Shown: positions 17,523 to 23,662 of the stretch, in pieces
Position numbering within the stretch: position 1 is the first letter of the stretch
Layout of the letters: every line of letters begins with the position of its first letter
Source: a virus
Reading direction: 5' to 3' (one strand)
DNA: 41,836 nt
IMG/VR virus record: IMGVR_UViG_3300036985_004072
Coordinates: 1 to 41,836 of that record
Program-made: the position numbers and the translations under genes
The notes under the pieces: generated by a model
What the model was told of the DNA's origin: nothing
Databases searched by the model: none
What the model saw: the letters and a program-made list of their open reading frames with translations, nothing else

Positions 17523-19538
17523 ATGACGCTCCCATCGACACCACGGCGCGCCGGGCCGTTCAACGGCAACGGCTCGGCCACCTCTTTCGCGTTCACCTTC
17601 CGGGTGTTCGCTGAGGAAGACATTCGCGTGGTGCTCGCTGACACCGACGGCGTCGAGTCCGAGCTGGTGCTGGACAGCGACTACAGCGTGGCGTTGAACG
17701 GCGACCAAGAGGACAACCCGGGCGGGTCGGTCACCTACCCGATCAGCGGGTCTCCGCTCGCCACCGGCGAAGCGCTCACACTCGCCGGCGCGCTCGAATA
17801 CGACCAGCCCGCAGACGTGCCCGACGGCGGCAACTTCAGCCCGACCGCGATCGAGAACGAGTTCGACCGCATCGTGATGCAGATCCAGCAGCTGGCCGAA
17901 GAGAACGAGCGCGGCATCCGCCTGGCGCTGAGCTCGGTCGGCGTGAGCACCGAGCTGCCCCTGCCCCAGGCCAACCAGGTCATCGCCTGGAACACCGCCG
18001 GGACTGCGCTGGTGAACCGCGACACCCCGCTGACGACCGATCTGGCCGACGCGGAGAACGTGAGCTACACCGCCCCCGCTACCGGCGCCGGGACGCGCGA
18101 CGCCGAGGTCAAGCTGTTCGAGACCCGCGTCAGCGTGACCGACTTCGCGCCGGCCGGTGTCGACATCGGTGACAACGCCTACGACGCCTACACCGCCATC
18201 TCCACCGCCGATGCGGTGGTCCGGGCGTTGGGCGGCGGCACGGTGTTCTTCCCCCGCCCGACGGTCAAGTACAAGGTCACTCAGACCCTGACCAGCGCCG
18301 ACGGCAACCGGTGGGAAGGGGAGGGCGCGCCGAACCGCTGGCGCTCCGCCCGCGCCCCAGTGGTAATCCGGTACACCGGCGGTTCGGCCGCGTTCAAGCT
18401 GGAGGCCGCTGCCAGCACCGGCATCGATTCGTTCCAGCTGGCCGGCATTCAGTTCGACGGCGTCAACAGTACCGCTGGCTGCCACGGGTTCCACCTGAAG
18501 GCCACCGCCAGCGGCGCCTACATCGAAGGCGTGCACGTCGACAACGCCGCGTTCATCAACTTCCCAGGCAACCAGATCCTGCACGACGGTGTGGTGTTCG
18601 ACATCACCTACCGGAGGGTCACCGCGCAGAACCCGAACCGTGCGGCGCTGGACTGCGTGCGTATCACCAACACCGCGCTGGCTGACGGGCCTAGCCAGGT
18701 CACCTTTGACGACTGCTGGATCGCACCCTACACCGCCGGCAAGTGGTCGATCCTGGCTGAGATCTGCCAGGACCTGCGCCTGCTGGGCGGCACGCTGGCG
18801 CCGTATGTCGAAGGCACGGTCGGCGCCAACGGGGTCCAGTGCAATGGCGGCCTGACCATCTTGGGCACCCACATCGAGGGCACCGACCCGCTCAACACTG
18901 ACGCCATCGGCGTCCAGTACAAGGGCTCCAACGGCGGCATGATCGCGCCGAGCGGGTGCAGCCTGTTTGGCCAGGGCGTGGTGATCGGTGACGGCACCAG
19001 CGCCGCGGCTCGCGGGGTGACTATCGGGGGTTCCATCGGCAACAACAACACCGCCGACATCGTGATCACTAACGGCGGCACGCGGGTCGGCGTGATCTTG
19101 GAAATTGGCTACGCCAACAGCACGCCGACCATTCTCGACAACCGCCGCGACATCGACGGCATCTACGAGTTCGTCAACCTGCGCGGCGGCCAAGTGTCAA
19201 ACGCGGTCGTGCGCGCGGCCCCTGGGACTGGCACGGTGCCGGGGCTGTCCTTCGCCAGTGGCTCAACCCGGGGGTTCTACGACACCGGCAGCGGCGTCGG
19301 TATCGCCACCGGAGGCGGCCAGCAAGGTGAGTTCCGCGGCACCGAGGCAGCGTTCCGTACACGAGTCTGTCCGGGCACCCCGCCTGGCGCCATCCAACGT
19401 GACGTTGGCATCTACGCCGGCACGGGCGCCCCTGACAACGCCTTCGGGGGCAACGGTGAGTTCTACCTGCGCAGCGACGGTGGCGCTCTCACCACCATCT
19501 ACCAGAAGCGCGCGGGCGCCTGGGTCGGCATCATTTGA
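17523..19538 (+). CDS. Tail fibre, T7 gp17-type N terminus plus beta-helix
   Basis: 671 residues. Residues 1-140 match the T7 tail-fibre N-terminal domain pattern (NGNGSATSFAFTFRVF, then DYSVALNGDQEDNPGG and a TAIENEFDRIVMQIQQL helix), which anchors the fibre to the tail. Residues 200-560 are a beta-helix of the pectate-lyase superfamily type (CVRITNTALADG, GVTIGGSIGNNNT). The last 110 residues are a Gly-rich tip. This is a second receptor-binding protein besides the tailspike at 636. It has its own promoter motif. No variable-repeat or reverse transcriptase of the BPP-1 kind accompanies it. Confidence 0.85.
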   Translation: MTLPSTPRRAGPFNGNGSATSFAFTFRVFAEEDIRVVLADTDGVESELVLDSDYSVALNGDQEDNPGGSVTYPISGSPLATGEALTLAGALEYDQPADVPDGGNFSPTAIENEFDRIVMQIQQLAEENERGIRLALSSVGVSTELPLPQANQVIAWNTAGTALVNRDTPLTTDLADAENVSYTAPATGAGTRDAEVKLFETRVSVTDFAPAGVDIGDNAYDAYTAISTADAVVRALGGGTVFFPRPTVKYKVTQTLTSADGNRWEGEGAPNRWRSARAPVVIRYTGGSAAFKLEAAASTGIDSFQLAGIQFDGVNSTAGCHGFHLKATASGAYIEGVHVDNAAFINFPGNQILHDGVVFDITYRRVTAQNPNRAALDCVRITNTALADGPSQVTFDDCWIAPYTAGKWSILAEICQDLRLLGGTLAPYVEGTVGANGVQCNGGLTILGTHIEGTDPLNTDAIGVQYKGSNGGMIAPSGCSLFGQGVVIGDGTSAAARGVTIGGSIGNNNTADIVITNGGTRVGVILEIGYANSTPTILDNRRDIDGIYEFVNLRGGQVSNAVVRAAPGTGTVPGLSFASGSTRGFYDTGSGVGIATGGGQQGEFRGTEAAFRTRVCPGTPPGAIQRDVGIYAGTGAPDNAFGGNGEFYLRSDGGALTTIYQKRAGAWVGII

Positions 19539-19664
19539 CGCCTGCTTCTTGAGGTCATCGATCTGCAGCAGTACCAGCAGGAGCTGGTCGGTGCGTGCCG
19601 ACAGCCTAGCCCGCAGCGCGGCCACTTGGGCCTCCAGCTTGGCGATGCGGCGGGCGTCAGTCAC
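19263..19664 (-). CDS. Small coiled-coil protein overlapping the tail fibre end
   Basis: GTG start at 19664 overlaps the stop of the DUF3310 gene (GTGA). The first 43 residues (RRIAKLEAQVAALRARLSAR... QIDDLKKQAS) are a convincing heptad coiled coil. The remaining 90 residues look like a shadow of the tail fibre gene on the other strand, since the open frame runs 276 bases into it. The functional part may be just the N-terminal coiled coil, with a lost stop codon. Function unknown. This is the last gene of the minus-strand early unit. Confidence 0.5.
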   Translation of the reverse strand: MTDARRIAKLEAQVAALRARLSARTDQLLLVLLQIDDLKKQASNDADPGARALLVDGGESATVAAQVELTVAPEGVVRGARAGVDANVTLDGARRGARTDSCTERCLGAAELTLLAASGGDTDAAAGVVEPPG

Positions 19665-20026
19665 TTATTTTCCTCGAGCTCGATCAGCAGATCCAGGAAG
19701 TGGCGGGCCTTTTTCAAGTCGGCTAGGCCGTTCTTGCTGCGCCAGCGGCTGACGTACTTGATGACGCACCCTTCAGCGAAGGGGATGCCGTTGGCGTGGA
19801 TGAACTCGATCGGCTGGATCTTCATCGCTTTGTAGTGCCCACCGCCCTCTTGGTGATCGAGCGCGCTGGGCGGCTCGGTCATCTCGACGGGGTCGGGATG
19901 CCCGGCCGGCGGCAGTGGCCACGTCGTTGCCTGCTTGAGCCGATCGTCTTCGCACCGCAGGCACCGCCCGCCGTGGTACTGCATGTGGACCGTGCAGTAC
20001 GTAATGCCATTAAAATCGCCGCTCAT
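19661..20026 (-). CDS. DUF3310 family protein
   Basis: 121 residues. The N-terminal part has paired cysteines and histidines (YCTVHMQYHGGRCLRCED) suited to a metal site. The C-terminal part (ALDHQEGGGHYKAMKIQPIEF, CVIKYVSRWRSKNGLADLKKA) is the DUF3310 signature, a phage family often called nucleotide kinase in annotations without direct proof. ATG at 20026 overlaps the helicase stop (ATGA), so it is part of the minus operon. A longer frame exists upstream but would run through the helicase gene. Confidence 0.82.
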   Translation of the reverse strand: MSGDFNGITYCTVHMQYHGGRCLRCEDDRLKQATTWPLPPAGHPDPVEMTEPPSALDHQEGGGHYKAMKIQPIEFIHANGIPFAEGCVIKYVSRWRSKNGLADLKKARHFLDLLIELEENK

Positions 20027-22341
20027 CTCTGCCCCTTCATCGCGTCGAGCAGCAAAGACTGCACCGACGCCTTGGTTTGCAAACGTGCGAGCACCAGCTT
20101 GTCGACGGTGCCCTTGGTGATCAGCCGGTGCACGAACACCGGCCGGTTGTAGCCCGACTGCGCCTGGCGCGTCGGGCCTATTCTTTCGATGATTTGCTCG
20201 TGCTGCTCGAGGTCCCACCAGAGGCCGAAGAAGACGATGATGTTGCCGCCGTCTTGGAGGTTGAGCCCGTGGCCAGCACTCGCAGGGTGAGCGAATAGCA
20301 CCGGGATCTGTCCGGCGTTCCATGCCTGAATAGTTCCAGGCCCAGTATCCAGCGCCCGGCCTTGAGGGAACGCGCGCTGTAGTCTGGCGAGGTCACTCTT
20401 AAAATGGTAGGCCACCAGGACGGGCGCGCCGGCAGCCTCCCCCACCACGGAGTGAAGAGCTTGAATCTTTGCATCATGGATCTCCTCGAAGGTGCCGTCG
20501 GCGTCTGTGTAGAGAGCGCCATTGGCCAGTTGCAGACAATTATGTACCAGTAAGTTGCCGGCACTTCCCCGAACGACAAAGCGGTGCCGCGGGCCGGCGT
20601 TTACTAGATCGAAGACGCGGGCGGTACGAGCGCAGCAGCAACCGGCCAACCCCGCCTTAGCCGCTTGTGCAGCGTGATGTACTTCACGCCAAAAGCCCTG
20701 GACGCCTGGGCTACCGTCATGCGCCCCTGTGGCGTTTCGATCCAGACGTTCCCCCGACGGTTGTTGGCTTGGTCCACGGCTGTTGCCCACCGGCAGTTGC
20801 TTTTGTTGTAACCCCCGTTGTTGTTTTTCCGATCCAGCGTCAGCCCTGGCGCCCACGTCGGGCCCATATCGACCCAGAAGTTCGAGAACGACTCGTGCCA
20901 TCGTGCGCAAACCTTGACGCCACGCGAACCGTAGTTTTGCCAGTCCTTGTCGTTTGGGTTCTCGCAGCGCGATCTCATGCCGTTCCAAGTCACCCAGGCA
21001 GGATGGTCGGTCATGCCGTGGGAGCCCCAAGCCGCTAGAAGCATTTCTCCCCGACGGCACCCACACGACTTCAGCGCGCCGCGGGTTTTGGATCGAAGAC
21101 TTACCCCCGTCCGTACTACTTCCATTCCGCAGATGCACCGGAGCCTCCACGTTGCTTGTTTGGATCTGGCTCGATTCGACAGCCCTTCGCGGCGTATGAC
21201 CGTCAGGTAACCGAACGTCTGCCCGGACAAGTCTTTTACTGGCATCGGCATTGTTGATCTCCTGCGCCTCGCGCCAACCGGCAACGGTGAGCACCTTGTG
21301 GTCTGGCGTCATTAAAACACCACAACATTCTATGACTGTTTTATACCCGTTGAAGGCCGCGCCGTCTGTTTCTACCCACTCCACTCCATCCCACACCCGA
21401 TCAGCACGGCTGACGGTTTCTATCGCGGCCCAGCCCCGCTGGGTCAACACTTCGGTCCCTTCGGCGATGCATTTCATCGTCAGGCTGGCAGCGTTGAAGG
21501 CCTCGACCTCCGCGCCGGTGTCCAGCTTCAGGAACATCTCCCGCTCCAGCTCCTTGTACAAGGCCTTGGCCTTGGCGGGCATGTTGACCTCGATCACGTT
21601 CTCGATCAGGGGCGGCAGGTCCAGGTAGTCGGCCGCGCGCACGGTGATCGTGCAGTCGGCCAGCAGCCGGTAGATCTCATCCTCGGCGCCGGGCAGCGGT
21701 GTGGTAACGCCGCCGAAGGCCTGGCCTGGTGCGCGCTGGGTCTTGAACCACCGGTTCTGGTACGCGCCGAAGGACCGGCCCAGCCTGACACCGGCGTCGA
21801 TGAACCACTGCTGGCCCCACAGATCCAGCAGCCCGTTGGGCGCCGGGCTGCCGGTGAGGTTGACCCACCGGCGCACATGCTTGTGGGCCACGCGACCCAG
21901 GGCCCGGGCCCGGATGCCGCCCTGCAGCACCCTGAACGACTTCAGCCTGGTGGCCTCGTCGGCTACCACGGTGCGGAAGGGCCAGCTGTCCTTGACCTCC
22001 TCGGCCAGCCAGGGCAGGTTGTCGTAATTCGTCGTGACGATGTCGGGCCGGCGGCGCAGCACCCCGCGGCGGAAGGGGGCGTCACCGCAGGCGGCGCCGA
22101 TGTTCAGGCCGTTCAGGTGGGCCCACTTCTGGGCCTCGTCGGGCCAGGTGGACTGGGCCACCCGCAGCGGGGCCAGCACCAGGGCGGGGAAGGGGTCCTC
22201 GACCAGCGCCAGGCCCTGCAAGATGGTCAGGGTCGACACGCTCTTGCCGGTGCCCATGCCTGACCAGACGTTGCAGCGCTCGTGCTCGGCGATGAACCGC
22301 ATGATGGCGCCCTGGTAGTCGCGGGGCTTGAACTCACGCAC
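20023..22341 (-). CDS. SNF2/DEAD-like helicase interrupted by an intein
   Basis: 772 residues before splicing; about 461 after removal of the intein (residues 291-601). N-extein: Walker A SGMGTGKS (27-34), DEAT box (128-131), and SGSP-like LTGSPAPNG motif. C-extein: helicase domain 2 with LVAYHFKSDLARL, GHGLNLQDGGN and the arginine-finger motif QIIERIGPTRQAQ. The insertion point is LTMK/C-LQLANGALY, a conserved stretch between the two domains and so a typical intein site. Phage proteins of this type act in replication or recombination. GTG start at 22341 (cac on +) overlaps the upstream gene by 8 bases. Confidence 0.88.
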   Translation of the reverse strand: MREFKPRDYQGAIMRFIAEHERCNVWSGMGTGKSVSTLTILQGLALVEDPFPALVLAPLRVAQSTWPDEAQKWAHLNGLNIGAACGDAPFRRGVLRRRPDIVTTNYDNLPWLAEEVKDSWPFRTVVADEATRLKSFRVLQGGIRARALGRVAHKHVRRWVNLTGSPAPNGLLDLWGQQWFIDAGVRLGRSFGAYQNRWFKTQRAPGQAFGGVTTPLPGAEDEIYRLLADCTITVRAADYLDLPPLIENVIEVNMPAKAKALYKELEREMFLKLDTGAEVEAFNAASLTMKCIAEGTEVLTQRGWAAIETVSRADRVWDGVEWVETDGAAFNGYKTVIECCGVLMTPDHKVLTVAGWREAQEINNADASKRLVRADVRLPDGHTPRRAVESSQIQTSNVEAPVHLRNGSSTDGGKSSIQNPRRAEVVWVPSGRNASSGLGLPRHDRPSCLGDLERHEIALREPKRQGLAKLRFAWRQGLRTMARVVLELLGRYGPDVGARADAGSEKQQRGLQQKQLPVGNSRGPSQQPSGERLDRNATGAHDGSPGVQGFWREVHHAAQAAKAGLAGCCCARTARVFDLVNAGPRHRFVVRGSAGNLLVHNCLQLANGALYTDADGTFEEIHDAKIQALHSVVGEAAGAPVLVAYHFKSDLARLQRAFPQGRALDTGPGTIQAWNAGQIPVLFAHPASAGHGLNLQDGGNIIVFFGLWWDLEQHEQIIERIGPTRQAQSGYNRPVFVHRLITKGTVDKLVLARLQTKASVQSLLLDAMKGQR
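20539..21471 (-). other. Intein (Hint domain) in the helicase
   Basis: Begins at Cys291 (C-I-A-E-G-T-E-V-L-T, block A). It has block B GVLMTPDHKVLT with Thr345 and His348, and ends with RVFDLVNAGPRHRFVV (block F) and LLVHN before Cys602 (block G: His600, Asn601, Cys+1). All splicing residues are present, so it should be active. Between block B and block F lies a 200-residue stretch that looks unlike any protein domain in this frame; it is the out-of-frame image of the nested HNH gene at 20604-21251. Confidence 0.9.
20604..21251 (-). CDS. HNH homing endonuclease nested out of frame in the intein
   Basis: 215 residues, encoded on the same strand as the helicase but in a different frame. ATG 21251 has its own ribosome site, AGGAG seven bases upstream. 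Domains: a Cys-rich part (CIC...KSCGCRRGE) and an HNH core of the phage type (WNGMRSRCENPND, YGSRGVKVCARW, FVDM-like FWVDMGP, LTLDRKNNNGGY, NCRWATAVDQANNRR). A C-terminal helix-turn-helix (MTVAQASRAFGVKYITLHKRL) follows, like the DNA-binding ends of homing enzymes. Its stop codon falls within intein block F. It probably makes the intein mobile by cutting inteinless helicase genes. Confidence 0.88.
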   Translation of the reverse strand: MPMPVKDLSGQTFGYLTVIRREGLSNRARSKQATWRLRCICGMEVVRTGVSLRSKTRGALKSCGCRRGEMLLAAWGSHGMTDHPAWVTWNGMRSRCENPNDKDWQNYGSRGVKVCARWHESFSNFWVDMGPTWAPGLTLDRKNNNGGYNKSNCRWATAVDQANNRRGNVWIETPQGRMTVAQASRAFGVKYITLHKRLRRGWPVAAALVPPASSI

Positions 22342-22495
22342 GCCGAGCCCAGACCTGTTGCAGCAGAGCCGAGGCCTCGCGCTGCCGCTTGTCGCGGCGG
22401 AGCTGCGCCGGCGGGGTTCTTTGGCCCTTCTCGCGCTCGGGGTTCAGGTCGGCCAGGCTCTTGCTGTGCTGCACAGCGCGGATCAGTTTGCTCAT
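22334..22495 (-). CDS. Small basic protein, unknown
   Basis: 53 residues, Arg/Gln/Lys-rich (LNPEREKGQRTPPAQLRRDKRQ), probably helical, with no recognised family. ATG 22495 overlaps the stop of the zinc-ribbon gene (ATGA), and its own stop lies inside the start of the helicase gene. Such tight coupling suggests it is made with the helicase. Confidence 0.6.
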   Translation of the reverse strand: MSKLIRAVQHSKSLADLNPEREKGQRTPPAQLRRDKRQREASALLQQVWARRA

Positions 22496-22722
22496 TTCCA
22501 CACCTTGAAAAGTTCGTTCGGGGGTGAGGGCGCCGGGGCGGGCTTGACGGCCACGCCCTTGCTGATCTTGTGCAGGGCGGTCGGGGGGTGGTCGGCGGCG
22601 CGCTTCTCGGAGGTCCACCACCTGGCGCCGCAGTCGTAGCACTCCCGCCGGCGCCAGGTGGCGTCGTCCAGCCGGCGGGTCTCGATAACCTTGTCTCGGA
22701 TGCATCCGCAGTGGCACTTCAT
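22492..22722 (-). CDS. NrdR-like zinc-ribbon protein
   Basis: 76 residues starting MKCHCGC. The pattern CxCxC ... VIETRRLDD...RRRECYDCGARWWTSEKR strongly resembles the N-terminal zinc ribbon of NrdR (the repressor of ribonucleotide reductase genes), with four metal cysteines. The ATP-cone of NrdR is absent; the tail is Pro/Ala-rich. It may bind DNA or modulate host transcription; this is inference. ATGA overlaps on both sides. Confidence 0.7.
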   Translation of the reverse strand: MKCHCGCIRDKVIETRRLDDATWRRRECYDCGARWWTSEKRAADHPPTALHKISKGVAVKPAPAPSPPNELFKVWK

Positions 22723-22937
22723 GGCCACACTTTTGCCAGCTCGGCGGTCGCGGCACGGGCCGCCTCAGCTGCGCGATCTTCCGCCCGGCGGCGCGCCGTG
22801 GCGCGGCCGTGCGCGGCGCTCCCGGCATTGGTCTTGGCCACCTTCTCGCGCGCCTTGGCGGTGTCGGCCTGGCGGTTGGCGTAGTAGATGGCCTCTGCAG
22901 CCTTCGGGACCTTGGGGGTTTTCCATTCGTGCTTCAT
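22719..22937 (-). CDS. Small Ala/Arg-rich helical protein, unknown
   Basis: 72 residues; a long basic helix (AAEAIYYANRQADTAKAREKVAK, then ARRRAEDRAAEAARAATAELAK) with no recognised domain. ATG 22937 overlaps the stop of the VRR-NUC gene. Place in the replication operon is the only functional clue. Confidence 0.6.
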   Translation of the reverse strand: MKHEWKTPKVPKAAEAIYYANRQADTAKAREKVAKTNAGSAAHGRATARRRAEDRAAEAARAATAELAKVWP

Positions 22938-23236
22938 CGCAGCAGCTCCTCGACTTGTTCGATCGTGCCGATCACCACAACCCGCTGGCCCATCGCCCGC
23001 ATGCGTTCGTGCTCGCGGTGCTGCCTGCGCTCGTGGGGGCCGGAGGGGAAGGTCTGGATTGTGTCGGGGTTCTTGAGCTCGACCCAGATGGTGCTGACCT
23101 CTTCGCAGTCACGGCCGCGCAGCATCACCAGCCGGTCAGGCGCGCCCTGGCGGCCGACCCACTGGACCTTGCGCACCTCGCCGCCCAGCTCTTTGACGCG
23201 CCGCACGAGGTGGTCTTCAATGTCGGATTCAAGCAA
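22934..23236 (-). CDS. VRR-NUC domain nuclease
   Basis: 100 residues, a stand-alone VRR-NUC domain. It has the helix with VRRVKELGG (11-19), catalytic Asp34 in GAPDRL, the E-x-K pair Glu53/Lys55 in WVELKNP, and the H..E..R motif toward the end. This PD-(D/E)XK fold cuts branched DNA, for example Holliday-type junctions, in phage recombination or packaging. TTG start at 23236 overlaps the upstream stop. It is adjacent to polymerase and helicase genes, as in many podoviruses. Confidence 0.88.
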   Translation of the reverse strand: MLESDIEDHLVRRVKELGGEVRKVQWVGRQGAPDRLVMLRGRDCEEVSTIWVELKNPDTIQTFPSGPHERRQHREHERMRAMGQRVVVIGTIEQVEELLR

Positions 23237-23339
23237 TGGACACCTCCACGACCTTTGTGAACGCCCAAGCCGGGGCGGCCACCAGGGCGCCGCCGACGGC
23301 GAACATCAGCAGGTGCTGGGCAGCAACGCCCCAGGTCAT
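23229..23339 (-). CDS. Very small membrane protein, possibly frameshifted
   Basis: 36 residues from ATG 23339: one hydrophobic helix (HLLMFAVGGALVAAPAWAF) and a short tail. A second frame begins with ATG 23412, right after the stop of the upstream gene, and codes for MLFIKLFFCAIAVALCAAP, which looks like a signal sequence or first TM helix before its frame turns into Arg-rich noise. Moving one base at the CCCCC run near 23353-23359 would fuse the two into a two-helix protein. It may be a real frameshift, a sequence error, or two overlapping peptides. Confidence 0.4.
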   Translation of the reverse strand: MTWGVAAQHLLMFAVGGALVAAPAWAFTKVVEVSIA

Positions 23340-23413
23340 CTGCGCCAGGGTTTGCGGGGGCAGCGCACAGCGCCACCGCGATGGCGCAGAAAAAGAGTTT
23401 GATGAAGAGCATC

Positions 23414-23602
23414 TCACGCTCCCGGCAGCCAGCCGAACACGGCCAGCGCAATGAAGCCGACGACGGCGATGGCGTAGGTGAGCCTGGCCGCGATGCCGAA
23501 GTGGGGTTCTTCGTCTGCCAGCTGGTCGCTGGTGTAAGGCCCGAAGGCCGACTGCATAGACCGATGGGTCTTGCCTGTGTGGTTGCTGTGGTTGGGGTTC
23601 AT
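23414..23602 (-). CDS. Small single-TM membrane protein, unknown
   Basis: 62 residues. The N-terminal half is polar (NHSNHTGKTHRS...), then one membrane helix near the C terminus (LTYAIAVVGFIALAVFGWL). It is the first gene after the promoter at 23628-23642. Function unknown; small early membrane proteins may act in superinfection exclusion, but nothing here shows it. Confidence 0.6.
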   Translation of the reverse strand: MNPNHSNHTGKTHRSMQSAFGPYTSDQLADEEPHFGIAARLTYAIAVVGFIALAVFGWLPGA

Positions 23603-23627
23603 TTGGGGTTCCAGTTGCGATGTAGAG

Positions 23628-23645
23628 AATGTAGCGCATGCTGCA
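23628..23645 (-). promoter_or_regulatory. Early promoter with operator-like repeat
   Basis: Minus-strand TGCAGCATGCGCTACATT: TACATT (23633-23628) is the -10, and AGCGCATGCT (23633-23642 on +) is a near match to the AGCANNTGCT element. A good -35 is not evident. It would drive the small membrane gene and genes down to 19263. Confidence 0.5.
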
Positions 23646-23662
23646 ATATCCTACGCAAACAC

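Noticed and set aside
17523-19538. BPP-1-like diversity-generating retroelement at the tail fibre
   Set aside because: No reverse transcriptase, template repeat or accessory gene was found anywhere in the closed genome.
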